A stretch of DNA of 64,000 nucleotides from Tenrec ecaudatus (Eukaryota > Chordata > Mammalia > Afrosoricida > Tenrecidae). The stretch's first letter is position 1; each line of letters starts with the position of its first letter. A model generated the notes under the pieces. The model was not told where the DNA came from. It did not search any database and saw only the letters and a list, made by a program, of their open reading frames with translations. A program made the translations under genes and the position numbers. Where the stretch lies: contig NC_134545.1 in assembly GCF_050624435.1 (NCBI RefSeq), forward strand, positions 87,820,063 through 87,884,062, given 5' to 3'. Shown here in pieces: positions 33,800 through 45,769 of the stretch.

Positions 33800-34310
33800 C
33801 GGAGAAAACCGTGAATGAGCCCGTGGAACTGCAAGCTCCGGTGCCGTGCTGCCCCCTGGCGGCCGCGAGCCGCCCGCCCCGCCGCTCCTGACAGCTGATT
33901 GGCTACAGGCAGGGGCGGGGCCTGGAACCGCGCAGAGTCCGGGGTCCTGGCCCCAGGGAGCTTTGCCGCTTCCCATCAAACGCAGTTGTCATCTCGAACT
34001 CTTTCCAGCCCGGACCACCCGCTTCAGGACAGTGGACCTTCTCTACCTTTGACTTCGGAGCCTTCGGTTCCGCCTCCGGACCCGAGGCTCATTCAAACCG
34101 CAATCGTTCTAGACCCGCCCAACTCCGGCCTCCCTGGATCCTACCGTCGCATTCCACTCCGTGGTATCATCATTTGATACAAGGAAAGTGCGCCTTAGGT
34201 CCCTGCACTTCACTGGTCTAAACCTTCCCGCTGCGTCGATCACAGGGCTGGGACCCGGGGCGGAGATGGGCGCGGCCTGTGGGCCTTCTTCAGGTAGGCA
34301 CCGGCCGGTG
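33800..34310 (+). promoter_or_regulatory. Small GC-rich island between NT5C2 and INA
   Basis: CpG-rich core with an inverted CCAAT box (gattggct, 33897-33904), GC box (ggggcggggcc, 33913-33923) and a + strand donor-like CAG|GTAGGC at 34293/34294. This could be the promoter and first exon of a non-coding RNA, or simply an insulator/enhancer. No coding exon seen. Confidence 0.45.
33848..33864 (-). promoter_or_regulatory. CTCF-type binding motif
   Basis: On the minus strand GGCCGCCAGGGGGCAGC matches the CTCF core (CCASYAGRKGGCAG-type) almost perfectly, inside the GC-rich island. Confidence 0.7.
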
Positions 34311-34424
34311 CTCCCACTCTAGCCTTGCTCTACCTGTGTGCCGAACCTCCTGCCCTGGCCACCCCTCTACATAGGCCTGAGCTAGCAGCGCAGAAGCCTG
34401 GCCTCCAGCCTCCGCTGCCAATCG

Positions 34425-34595
34425 CTGTCCACTCTGTTCAATTCACGGTGACCCCGTGGGGGAGGGGGGGATGTGCTTTGAGACTTTTCATTGGCTCGGG
34501 ATTTGATTTCAGGTCATCTCTGGGAGGGCTCTAAACGCCAAACTTGTGGTTAGCAGATGGGGTTAACCCTTTGCACCACGCTGGAACTCAATGTG
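34425..34595 (-). repeat. AfroSINE
   Basis: cacggtgaccccgtggggg, aacttgtggttagcag, ttaaccctttgcaccacgctgg. Confidence 0.65.
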
Positions 34596-34724
34596 AAATC
34601 CACCCCGTACTTGGAATCCTTTCAGATCTCCTTCGGTACTCACGACCTGAGCTTGATTACATGCTGCCCATAGGGTCGCTATGAGTCCGAAATGATAGTA
34701 TGCCTATTGGTTCCTCAGGCAGTG

Positions 34725-34905
34725 GCAGCGTTGTGGTTACTTGTTGCGCTGCTAACTGAAAGGGCAGTAATTCAAAACCACCAGCTGCTCCCCAAGAGAA
34801 AGATGAGGCTTTCTAAACCCACAGGGGCAACTCTACCCTGTCCAGTCACATGAGTCTGAACCAACCCTACGGCAGAGTTTTTATAGGTTCCTTAGGTAGA
34901 ACTGC
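34725..34905 (+). repeat. AfroSINE
   Basis: ggcagcgttgtggttacttgttgcgctgctaactg, aattcaaaaccaccagctgctcc, gaggctttctaaaccc. Confidence 0.85.
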
Positions 34906-34951
34906 TATGTGTTGGCATGGACTCGATGACAGTAGGTTGGGTTTGGCTTCA

Positions 34952-35155
34952 GAGCCCTGGAGGGTATGTGTTGTACCGATAACCACAAGCTCTGCAGTTT
35001 GAACCCACCAGCTGCTCCATAGGAGAAAGAGGAGGCTTTCTGCTGCCATACAGATTTACAGCCTCAGAAACCCAAGGGGCTGTTCTACTCTGTCCTACAG
35101 GGTCGCTGTGAATCAGAATGGACTCCACAGCAGTGAGGTTTTTGTTTTGTTTTGT
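34952..35155 (+). repeat. AfroSINE, complete
   Basis: agccctggagggtatgtgttgtaccgataaccacaagc, ggctgttctactctgtcctacagggtcgctgtgaatcag, ending in a gttttgttttgt tail. Confidence 0.9.
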
Positions 35156-35217
35156 CATCTCCTGGTTTTTTCAATAATTTCCATGGTCTCCAGAGCAAGA
35201 AGTAAGTTTTTAATGTA

Positions 35218-35370
35218 CCACTCCTGGGTAAGCATTGGAACCTTAAGGCTGGCAGTTCAAATCTCAAACCCACCACCCACTGCTCTGGAGAAGGGCAGGA
35301 GTATCGGAAACCCTATATAGAGTTGCTATGGGTCCCTTACTAGCGATGGCAGTGGGCTTAAAACGGGCCA
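35218..35370 (+). repeat. AfroSINE
   Basis: ctcctgggtaagcattgg, gttcaaatctcaaacccacc, ggaaaccctatatagagttgctatgggtc. Fourth + strand copy in under 700 bases. Confidence 0.7.
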
Positions 35371-35449
35371 CGGGATACTTTTTCATAATGCTCCCAGCTA
35401 ACCTTCCTGATAATCCTGATGCAACTCCACTACAATTCAGAAATGACTT

Positions 35450-35545
35450 CATTTTTATAAATTACAAAACGGAGCTCCAAACAGGTTAAGTGACTTGGCC
35501 AAGGTCCAATAGCTAGTGTGTGAAACCCAGGTGAATCTGATAAAA
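35450..35545 (-). repeat. MIR fragment
   Basis: ggttaagtgacttggccaaggtc...tagctagtgtgtgaaaccc. Confidence 0.65.
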
Positions 35546-35794
35546 ATGGAGAATTCTTCTTTTGTGCCAGCGCCTGCAGGTGGGTAGTGCCTGCTTGGAA
35601 GAATGGATTGAGAAAGAATTAAAATCACCTGTGCAGGGCCAAGGTGCCCTGAGTGGGGCTCAGTGAATGGGGACACACAGGCTTGTATTTTCATGGCCTC
35701 AGGCTGGATGGCCTATGGGAAGATACCCCACCTTCTTCTGAGCATGGCTTTCAGCACATGTTGACTCGGCAAGGACTTTAGGGTAAGACAAGGA

Positions 35795-36345
35795 GACCTG
35801 GTAGTACAGTGGGCTAAGCATCAGTCAACTAACTGCAAAATAGGCCATTCAAACCCATTAGTCCGGTGGTTCTCCACCTGTGGATCACGACCCCTTGGGG
35901 GTTGAATGACCCTTTCACAGGGCTCACCTAAGACCATCAGAAAACACACAAATATTTCACAATATATAATTACATATTGTTTTGTGATTAGTCACTATAC
36001 TTTGTTTAACTATGTCCAATTTGCAACAATAAAAATATATCCTATACTATATATCAGCTATGTACATGATGATTCATAACAGTAGCAAAATGACAATTAT
36101 GAAGTAGCAACAAAAATAGTTTTATGGTTGGGAGGGTCACCACAAGGTGAGGAACTGTATGAAAGGGTTGTGGCATTAGAAAGGTTGAGAACCACTGCAT
36201 TAGGCACTCCTGGGGGGGTGGTGGTGACGTTGAGGCTGTCTCCTCCCATCAAGATTTAGAGTCTCTGATACCCTAAGGAGCAGTTCTGCTCAGTCCAATA
36301 GGCATCACTAGGCAAGTCAGAATCGATTCAATGACAGTGGGTCTT
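35795..36345 (+). repeat. AfroSINE split by SPIN
   Basis: Left part tggtagtacagtgggctaagcatc...ccattcaaacccattag; right part gaggctgtctcctcccatcaagattta...gcagttctgctcagtcc. The SPIN at 35864-36197 sits just after the B-box region. Confidence 0.75.
35864..36197 (+). mobile_element. SPIN hAT element, copy 4, longer form
   Basis: Unlike the other copies (about 195 bp) it is about 334 bp. After cacagggctcacctaagacc it retains an extra segment (atcagaaaacacacaaatatt...) and an AT-rich block before the shared gattcataacagtagc part. 8-bp flanks cattagtc and cattaggc differ at one base. Confidence 0.9.
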
Positions 36346-36349
36346 AGAA

Positions 36350-37290
36350 TAAGACCTCTATTAAATTCTTGCTTTACCAGTTACTGAACAAACTTAGCAG
36401 TTACTTGGCTAATTTCTTGAATAATTCATTTGCTGAGCAGTTACTTATGCCTTAGAATCCACGTGAAATGTAACAGCCCCAGATATCTGCAATAGAGTAA
36501 GTGTTCAACCTGTGTGTGAGTCACTCTCCCGTCCCCCTAAAAGCAGCCAGCCAGATTCTTCCCTGACAGTAGCTGGTAGGACCTGTCCTTTCTAGGAATT
36601 ACTACCAGAAAGGTAGCGCTTTCGTAGCTGGCACCTGATGTCTGCCACTGTGCTGCTCAAGGAAGGCATGTCAACTATGCAACATTCTCCTAAAAATATT
36701 TCACTTGAATCTAAACCCGAGGAAAGACTCAGATAGGGCCAAACAACTGGCTGCCTCAAAAATATCAAGGTTAAAAAAAAAACAACCTGTAGATACATAA
36801 AATAAAATGCAAATATGTGATCCTTAATTGGACTTTGGATAAAACCCCAACGAAAACCAACTAAAAGGGTGCACAGGGAAAATTTGAACAGGATCGCAAA
36901 TTAAGATATAGCATCCTATCAGTGTTAAACTTCCCAAGAGTGATCATAAGTTAGGTCTATGTAGCAGAACACCCATGTTGGTAGAAGATACTCCATCAAG
37001 TATTTAGTTGTTAAGGATCATGAAGTCAATAGCTAATTCATACGGTTCAGCAAAGACATACACGTGTGTCGGCATGGCCATCTGTGTGTCCATGCAGAGC
37101 TGAAGTGATGGTGACAAAGTGACAAAGCTCAATCCAAGCGAAGGACTTCCAGGGGTTCACGGGCTACTCTGACAACCCTTTTGAAGGTTACAAGTATTCA
37201 AAATAAAAGCCGGGAATGCTCAGTGGCAACAACAAACTATCTTTTAACTTTCTTTAAAGGTGGGAGTGGAAGTACGTGCTCTAGTTAGCA
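36350..37290. other. Unique-looking sequence
   Basis: No gene or clear repeat. Confidence 0.4.
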
Positions 37291-37299
37291 AATGTTCCA

Positions 37300-37745
37300 A
37301 TTTTTTAAAACTCTTTTTGGGAGCTCTTACAGATATTATAATAATCCACAGTTGAATTAAATCAAGCACAATTGTACAATTGCTGCTACCATCATTTTCA
37401 AAATATTTTCTTTCTTCTTGAATTCTGATATCAGCTCTCCTTTATCTCCTCCCTTCCCCACAGGAACCCTTAATATTATATAGATATACATATATATCTA
37501 TATAATATGTATAGCTGTTATCTTAACATCCAATATATCTATTCACCTACCAGTCTGTTATTCATTCCCATTAAGTGGGGTTATATAGTCATCATTGCTT
37601 TCAGTTCCCCCCTTACTCCCTTCCCCTTCCCTTTCCATATCCTAAGGGAATCATTACACCCATTACTGTTTCTGCAAGGTTTATCTATCTTGGATTTCAT
37701 GCACTGAACGACCATAATTATACTATACAAATGAATATGCTCAGG
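37300..37745 (-). mobile_element. Older L1 3' end, antisense
   Basis: ctctttttgggagctcttacag, accatcattttcaaaatattttctttcttcttg, with a palindromic tatatagatatacatatatatc near 37480. Confidence 0.6.
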
Positions 37746-38099
37746 TCTCACAGATTAACGAGGTAAAACTATGACCATCATAGTAAGGGGAGGAAATATT
37801 AAAGCACTAGGGGATAGTTATGTGTTTCATCAGTGCTATACAGCACCCTGGACATACCATCCCTCCCGTGGTGTGGCCCTTCTGTGAGGAATTGACCAAT
37901 TATCTTACGGGTGGATGTGGGGTGTCCACTTTGCCTAAGCTCCTTCACGTCAATTTGATTGCTTGTTTTGAAATTTTTCCATGTGGTGATGATTGTGAGA
38001 CTCTTCTTGAAAGGACTGAACTATCAAACTGCGAGAATGACAACTGTTAAAAAGAGTGAAAATTGCGCATAGGAATTTTTTAAATATCTGAAAACTATA

Positions 38100-38245
38100 T
38101 TCAAATTCACTGCTCTTGAGTCAGTGCTGACTCAAAGGGATCCTACAGGACATTGCAGAGCTGCCCCAGAGGTTCCCAAGGCTGTAAATCTCGATGGAAG
38201 CAGACTGCCACAACTCTCGCCTAACCACGGTGCCGCCAGACTTCT
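38100..38245 (-). repeat. AfroSINE
   Basis: gagtcagtgctgactcaaagggatcc, gtctgcttc complement, ctaaccacggtgccgccag. Confidence 0.7.
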
Positions 38246-38249
38246 TTCC

Positions 38250-40255
38250 TGAAAACTGTAACAACATAAAAACGTGAAATAAAAGTTAAAACGGTGGAAT
38301 ACAGAATTGCCGCCCCCACATGGGGAAGGACAGAGCAGAGTGAAGAAAATCAGACCCCTGAAACTGTCCAAAAGACTGGAGACCACACACCCCCAGCGTC
38401 CATGACCCAGATGGCGTCCAGCTGCAACGCCACCAGCTCCGTAAGCGACCCCGACAGGAGGGAGGTCCCGGGTAGAATGAGAGACAAATGTGGACCGAAA
38501 CTCATAATCACAAGGGACCAGGCTTAGTGGCCTCACAGAGACTGAAGGAACTTCAGGAACTGTGACCTTGGACACCTTTCAGGCCTGTGACTGGATTTGC
38601 CCCACGGTTCAACTTTCAGCCGAACTATAGACAGGTCTGGTAAGGTGAGCGGGAATGCCTGGGATGTCCCCCTCAGAGCAGTCAACCATCCAAACCCTAA
38701 GGGTAGCATTTTCCCAGGGAGGAGGCAGGCAGGCAGGCAGGCAGGGAGATGCTAGTCAGATGAGTGCTGCTTCACTCTGGTGATGGCATCAGCAACACCC
38801 CTGAAAAAAATTTGGACAAAATATACTGCTTTTTACAAAATTAGATGGATGCTAGGTCTGAGATTTATTGCTCTAAATCTCAATAAAAGCCCTAACTCCA
38901 ACTAGGTCTGTGAACAAGTAGGTATAACCTCCCTATGGCTTTAAACTTATTTTTACTTGAGCGAGTACATTGCTTTTAATGAAGAGACAGAGAAAGGAAA
39001 GCCTTTGACTGATGTCCTGATACTGATGTCAAGGACTCCTTTAAATGCACCAAGTCATTAATGACAAGTCAGAGCAGGCACTGTCCATTCAGTTAACTTC
39101 TTTACAGTGAAGATATTTGAACAGGAGCGATGACGGACAGCTAACCACTCATTCCAGAACACTCCGTCCTTGTGCCCACCTGTGAAGATTTGAGGAGATG
39201 CAACAAAGGAGAGGGTGGGCATTAACTATCCCGTCAGCAGTGTTTGGGAGAGGACAGTCCTGTTCTACAGAATACAGACTCCAGGGGTGCAGAAGTAGTC
39301 TCCTCTGATGGACAAGGGCCCTTCTAAAACCCTTTGGTATTCTCTCTCCCTCTCCAAAGAAAAATGGCAAGAAATAAGGACAAAAGACACAAAGCAGCTG
39401 TGTCTCAGAAGCCCAGTTTTGATTTATGTAACCAGCCCGACCTGAAACAAGCTGAATCACCAGCCGGGGGCACAAACAAGGTCACAGCTCTTCCACTGTC
39501 CAAAACAAAGCCAGCCTGAGCCCCATATGGCAGGGAGCAGAAAGTCTGATCGCCATTCTCATCCCTTGACGTGTCCAGCATCCCTGGTGCACACTCCACC
39601 CCAACAAATCCACTGTGTTTCCAAGTGCTTCAAGGACAAATGTCTAAAGGCAGGTCCATTCACCAGAGGACCTGCTTGGGGCAGCTGCCACTTCTGTCAT
39701 CAAGGGGCGGTGATGAAAATGAGCCCCGCACAGCCCGACACATCCTGCCTGTCCTGCAGTGGCCTGCGGCTCTGGATCCCTGCGATGTTCTGTGCACCAT
39801 TCCAAGGTCACACTTGCCTGCTTGGCAACTGCTCTGGGGTGGGGTGGAAATGGCTGTGTCAGCAGGGATGCCAGCCTCCACCATGTGGTGCCAGGCCCCC
39901 CCTCAAGCCCTCCTCCCAACAACACACAGAGGGGGTGGCCAATCCCAGCTTCACTTCTCCTCCAGGTGGGTCCTCTAGATCTCCTGGACAGTCAGTGAAC
40001 CTTATTCAAGACCACCTCAATCCATCGGAGAAACATTGATAATGGTGACCTTGAAAGAGGAGTTAGCGTCTCAATCCCTACTTCTATTACTGTGTTAGTT
40101 TCTTCCTGCCTTTTTGGGCTTCTGTTACACTGCAAATAAAAAAAAAAAAGATGCCATTCTATAACCCTGCCCTGCAGCAGTGGGTGGCTCCTTCCCTGCC
40201 TGAGGCTGATATAACTGAGGGTGGTGAAAGAGGATTCAGGTGTCTGGTTTTTCTT
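38250..40255. other. Unique-looking sequence
   Basis: (GGCA)n at 38722-38745. Overlapping ORFs at 39527-40039 in three frames look like chance in GC-moderate DNA; no gene supported. Confidence 0.4.
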
Positions 40256-40264
40256 TTCCCCCCA

Positions 40265-40335
40265 CCCCCCCACCCTCGTGGTGGCTAGTGGCTTTGAACT
40301 GCCAACCTTGTAGTTTGCAGTCACCAGGTCTTCTT
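40265..40335 (-). repeat. AfroSINE head fragment
   Basis: gtggctagtggctttgaactgccaaccttgtagtttgcagtcaccagg. Confidence 0.6.
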
Positions 40336-40454
40336 GGATTCAGGTGTCTCAACAATGGGCACAGAAAGTCTGTTCCCAGTGGGATTGTTGTCTTCACTTA
40401 GAGAAGTGCCTAAAGCCCCACCCAGTCAGGTCCCTGTGGCTAACCTCGGGCTTT

Positions 40455-40850
40455 CAGGGTGGTTCTGTTTTCAAAAAGACTATTTTGAAATAGTTTTAGA
40501 CTTACAGAAGAGTTTCAAAGGCAGTGTCCATACCTGTCACCCATCTCCCCCTAATACTAATGTACATCGATCTTACACTAAGTAACTAACATTAGTATAA
40601 TACCATCAATTAAATTACAGGCATGCTTCCGGTTCCACCAACTCTTCCAGTACTGTCCCTGTGCTGTTCCAGGTGCCAACCCTGGGCACCACATTGTGTT
40701 TAGTAAAAGTGTCTCCTCCTGATCTGTGACAGTTGCTCCGCGTTTCCTTGTCTGTCACAGTCTGGATACTTTGGAAGATTACTGGGCCAAAGCAGGACCT
40801 TCCTCGGCCTAGGTTTGTTTGTCCAGGGCGTTCTACAGACCAGACTGATG
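40455..40850 (-). mobile_element. Old L1M 3' UTR, antisense
   Basis: gaaatagttttagacttacagaagagtttc, ctgttccaggtgccaaccc, accacattgtgtttagtaaaagtgtctcc. Confidence 0.6.
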
Positions 40851-41134
40851 TTCATGCATTTCTGAGCGGCAGGTCCAGCACAGAGATGAAGGGTCCTTCT
40901 GAGAGCATCATGCCACGCGGTACATGATCTCTGGACTTTTTGTTTTAGATAAAATATTTAAAACACACAATTCACCATTCTAAAATCATACACCCCAATA
41001 ATGTTCCATCTATTAACAATGCTGTGCTGCCAAGCAGGGGCTCACCCTCCTCCAGGGAAGCCCATGCCCTTTAGCAATCACCCCCACAGGATCCCATTCC
41101 TCTTAGCCCCAGGCAACATTAGGAGTCTACTTTA

Positions 41135-42570
41135 TTATTTTTTTTCTAGAACTTTTCTCCCAAAATTTTATTGGGAGCTACTTCAGATATCTTGTCATTC
41201 CATAATTCAGTCACATCAAACAGTATTGTACTCTAGCTACCACAATCAGTTTCAAAACACTCTTCCTTCTTGAATTCCTTGACATCAGCTTCCTTTTAGG
41301 CCTCCCCACACTGTATCCGCCCCCCCCCCGAAACCCTTATTCGACTTGCTGTCTCTATAGGTTTATCAGTCCTGCGGTTCATATAATGAAAAATAGGAAA
41401 ACATACAACAACAAAATCAAGAGCCCCCCACACACACTGCAATGACAAAATACATCTGAAATAAACCCTACTATGAACAATAGCAAAAAGTACAGAAAAT
41501 TTGTTTAAGACCAGATCAGGCCCTACGTGCATCAGAGCGGGGAGATCAACTGGCAAGGTTTTACCATTCAAGTCAGGTTTATCGTTTTAATCTCCTATAG
41601 TCATCTCTCCAATGAACTGTTTGGTAACCAGTGTCTCCCCAGCCCTCTATTTTGGATAGAGGGAAATCACTGCAGGCTTATTTCCTAGGTAGATCTCACA
41701 AATGTATCGTGGGCTCCCACTGTCACCCATAGCTTTCTGCAAACCAGATTCTCCTATTTTAGGCTCTCATACTATTCCCTCCTTCGGCTTCGGATTATAT
41801 GATTTACAATCCTTCAGTCACTGATGTTGGTGTGCTCCTTTCATTTGGACTTAGTTGTCATCTCATTTAGATGGATGTTTGTTTGGAAACAATCCTTTAA
41901 GACCCCAGATAACAATTTTATCTGATAGCTGGGCACCATCTGATTTCTTCACCACACTTTGCTATAGCACCCATGTCTTCTGTGTTCCCTTCCTGCGAGT
42001 AAATATTGAGCAGGGCCATGATATAAGAACTAAATATTCTTAAATTGGAGCTGGGATTTAGTACTAGCCCAAAACCTACTCCTGCTGGATCTATGGTTTT
42101 TGTTTCTTTGTTTTGTTTTTAATCTACCTTTGGCTCTCTTTAGACACCTTCCTGTTAATTTATGGAAACAGATCCTATTGACCATCTCCCTGGGGCACTT
42201 AGTCTGATTTTTGTCTCCAGGGACTTGACTAGTCTGGATGCTTTACATAATTGAACCACAGTGTCCTCCCTCTTGGGCCTGACTTCTTTCACTTAGCTTG
42301 GTGCTTAAAGGGCCCACGCATGCTGCAGTAAGGGGCAGCATCTGATTCCTTTTTTAAATCATTTTATTAGGGGATCATCCAACTCTTACCACAGTGCACT
42401 CATCCATCCATTGCGTCAAGCACATTTGTACATTTGTTGCCATCATCATTCTCAAAACATTTGCTTTCTACTTGAGCCCTTAATATCTGCTCCTCGTTTT
42501 CCCCCTCCCCTTTGATCCCTTTTTAAAGGCTATGTCATTGTATGTGTAGACCATATTTTTCATTTATCCA
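41135..42570 (-). mobile_element. Older L1 3' region, antisense, with nested L1 end
   Basis: cccaaaattttattgggagctac (41159 on) through ttcacttagcttggtgct and, after an insertion at about 42345-42520, gaccatatttttcatttatccattcgg. Confidence 0.65.
42345..42520 (-). mobile_element. Tenrec-type L1 3' end nested in older L1
   Basis: ttttttaaatcattttattaggggatcatcc to gagcccttaatatctgctcctcg. The flanking gattccttttt / gatccctttttaa (42345, 42517) is a candidate duplication. Confidence 0.7.
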
Positions 42571-42574
42571 TTCG

Positions 42575-42840
42575 GCAGTTACCTCAGAAGCAAAAACGGC
42601 AAGCCTTCGTCTCACATACTTTGGCATGTTATAAGGAGAGGTCTGTCCCTGGAAAAGGACATCGTGCTGGGTAAAGTGGAGGGTCAGTGGGAAACAGACC
42701 CTCCATGAGACAGATGGCTGCCACAATGGGGTCAAATGTAACGATTGTGAGGATGGCACAGGACCGGGCACTGTTTTGTTGTGTTGCACATATGCAGTGG
42801 CTAAACAATTCAACAGCACCTAACAACAACCACACACTCT
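42575..42840 (+). mobile_element. RTE/Bov-B 3' end
   Basis: ccttcgtctcacatactttgg, tctgtccctggaaaaggacatcgtgc, gattgtgaggatggcacagg, ending agcacctaacaacaacc. Confidence 0.85.
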
Positions 42841-42849
42841 GCCACAGCT

Positions 42850-43835
42850 GGAGACCTGGGAATGGGCAGTCCTTTCTCCTAGAACACACAGGTGGTGGTA
42901 CCCTTGCCATGAATTTGCTAAGAGCTCAGTATGCAGTGATTACTAATTCTGAATGTTGGTCTTCCTGTGACTGCAAAATTGGCAAGAGAACTGAAAACAG
43001 ATTTTTTCAGACTTGAGAGAAATCCCACCATTCAGAAAGTGCAAGCTAGGAATCTTTCAAGCAGCTCTAAACTACACACCACCATATGATGATTATTTGC
43101 ATAATCCAAAAATAAGTGCAGAAACCCCTGTAGAACACACAACTCTGACATAGGTTCTTCACAAATCACCGAAGGAGATGCAGGCCACAGGGCTGAGGTA
43201 CCATGGGCAGCCAGAAAGCAGCCTGGGACAGAGATGGAGTCAATGACTCTCTGGGGACCTGCCTCCCTCCCACGCTCCCAACCATTTACCAATAGGCACA
43301 GGTCTTCACCACCAGGAAGGGTGTTCGGTGGCATGTGACTTACCTCACGTGACAAAAGCTGGTCACATCAGGGAAAGAACCCTGCTTCAAGGGAAGTCAG
43401 CATGTAGGTGGACAAGAGGCTTGTGAGGTAGGGTGACATGAGATGACTGGGGAGTATATAGCCCATCAGAAAACAGAACCAGGAGTTTTCAGAGGACATG
43501 TGACAGCTGGCATGGAAGCTGGAGATGAAGGGCACAGAGGGAGAAAAGATGGACTATCACTGAGATGACAGAAATCCAGAGTCAGTCAAAGCCTGAAGGT
43601 TATTCCCCATAAGGTAGGGAGCTAGTTGGTGGTGCCAGACCAGACAGAAGATGTGGAAACAGTGTATTCATAATTGACATAATGGCTGCCTATCAGCAAA
43701 CAGCACAGTCTGCCACTGTGAGCCATGAGAAAGGGTGGTCGGGGAGCTCTGCTGATCATATTCCAAGCTGTACTTAGGTCTCACTAAGGCCAGGCATGTG
43801 GCCATTATCAGAGTTCCACCCAATGTGGCTGAGCT
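42850..43835. other. Unique-looking sequence
   Basis: No gene or clear repeat. Confidence 0.4.
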
Positions 43836-43839
43836 TGAA

Positions 43840-43900
43840 ACACACACACACACACACACGCACACGCACACACACACACTCACTCACTCACTCACTCACT
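43840..43900 (+). repeat. (CA)n then (CACT)n compound microsatellite
   Basis: About 20 CA units with two G interruptions, then five CACT units, abutting the tail of the next SINE, where such runs often start. Confidence 0.95.
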
Positions 43901-44095
43901 GCCACTGAGTCAATACTGACTCACAGAGACCATACAGGACAAGGAAGAACTGCCCCTGTGAGTTAACAAGACTGTAACTGTGTACAGAAGTAGAAAGCCC
44001 CATCTTTCTCCGGAGGGAGCTGGCTGGTGGTTTTGAACTGCTGACCTTGTGGGTGTTGCAGCTCCACCTATAACCACTATGCCACCAGGCTTCCT
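43900..44095 (-). repeat. AfroSINE, complete
   Basis: gagtcaatactgactcacagagacc, ctccatcttt-type, ggctggtggttttgaactgctgaccttgtggg, ccactatgccaccaggcttcc. Confidence 0.9.
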
Positions 44096-44189
44096 TATCC
44101 TCCTTAATTCCACACACCGTTGCTTACCTAACCTTTCTCATTACTTTTGGTGCCCTGACAGCAGCTCTGTCCAAGGAGCTATTAAGAAT

Positions 44190-44340
44190 TCAGTGTGATG
44201 GACAGAACACCTGACTGGAGCCAGGAAACTAGGTTCAAGAACTATGGCTGCCAATTTCTTGCGGAGTTTCTTTGGGCAGTTACTTACCTTCTCTGTGCCT
44301 CAATTTATTCATCTGCAAAATGGGAACTCTAAAACCTAAG
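44190..44340 (+). repeat. MIR SINE
   Basis: ctgactggagccaggaaactagg, ggcagttacttaccttctctgtgcctcaa, atctgcaaaatggg. Confidence 0.85.
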
Positions 44341-44439
44341 TTATGAATAAATAAGGTATATGTACTAAATCATTACATAAATAGTTTTTGAACGTGACTC
44401 TCGCTATGCCTGTTTGGGAGACGAAAAGGAGGCTGTTAT

Positions 44440-44640
44440 CAAAGGAGTGCCGGGGTGCAGGGGTTAAGCAGCAAATTGAAAGGTCAGCAGTTAAAATCCA
44501 CTAGCTGCTCAGCAGGAAAAATATGTAAGATATATGGAAGTCTGCTTCCATAGATTCTTTCCTTGAAAACCTGGGACAGTTCTACTCTGTCCTGTCAGGT
44601 TACTAGGAATCAGAGTAACCGAACAGCAATAGGTTTCAGT
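44440..44640 (+). repeat. AfroSINE
   Basis: gtgccggggtgcaggggttaagcagc, aaaatccactagctgctc, gttctactctgtcctgtcagg. Confidence 0.8.
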
Positions 44641-44979
44641 GGGTTTTTTGTTTTATTTTTCCCATTTGCTGGCAGGACTGGGATCCTCTCTCCCGACATC
44701 ATCAAAAGGCAGGGGGTGGACCAAATGGCTTCGCAGACTCCTTTCCGTTTTGATATCCAGTGAAGTATAAAAATCGGCAACCAGACTGAGCCACGCAAGG
44801 AGGTGGAATGCTGTCCATGGTCCTGAAGCGTGCTGAGCAAATGAGTTCTCCTGGGAAAACCAACTCCTTCCTTTACCCCTTTATAGTCACCCCCCCCCCC
44901 GCTCCCCAATCCTAACCCATCCACCATGCATCTGTTTCCCATCACTTTAATTTTGTCATTTGAAGAAAGCTATATAAAT

Positions 44980-45110
44980 GTAGCTCTGGTGGTGCTGTCA
45001 GGTAAGCATTGGATTATAACAGCAAGATCACGGTTCAAACTCACCTGCTGCACTCAAAGGGCGAAAGATAGGGCATTCTGCTCCTGTAAAGAATTACAGG
45101 GTGTTCTGGA
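44980..45110 (+). repeat. AfroSINE, 3' truncated
   Basis: agctctggtggtgctgtcaggtaagcattggattataac, cggttcaaactcacc. The segment agaattacagggtgtt at about 45090 recurs at 45184. Confidence 0.7.
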
Positions 45111-45569
45111 GGAGCCAGGGCTTTACCTGTACACTGAATTGACCAGTTCAATAAAAGTGCACACCTTAAAAGAAAAAAAAAAAAGAATTACAGGGTGTTT
45201 TGGGTGATGACGGAGTAGTCCAGTTACTCAAACCTCTCATTTGTTAAAAATGCATAGAACTATACACTGAGAGAAGAGGATGTGCGAGAATGTAAAACCT
45301 AGTGAAATTTGAATAAGGTATATAGTGGAATTAAGTGTGTCAATGTCAACTTCTTGGGTTTAGATAATGTATCATGCTAGCACAGGGGAAGCTGGGAGAA
45401 GGATTCATGGGAACTCAGTACTCTTTTTGCACCTTCTTGTGTGTATTAAACCATTTCAATGTAAGGCAAATATTCTTAGGAGTTATATATAGGGTTATAT
45501 ATTAGGAGTTCATATAGGGTTGTTATAAGTCAGAATCAATCGCATGATATGTAATCTTTTGAGGTTAGT

Positions 45570-45760
45570 GCTTTTTTCCCCATTTAGAATGATTTCCTTC
45601 AGATTTAGCCAAGTTGTTGTATGTGTTCATGCCGAGTAGTATCCCATTGTATAAATATTATCACCGGGTAACTATTGACCTTTCTAAGTAAATACACTTG
45701 GGTTTGTATACTGTGTAATTATCTAATTTGATCCTCCAAAGTAATTTCCAGAGAGATGGG
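45570..45760 (-). mobile_element. Old L1 ORF2 fragment, antisense
   Basis: agaatgatttccttcagatttagcc, ttcatgccgagtagtatccc. Confidence 0.5.
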
Positions 45761-45769
45761 TCAAGGGTT

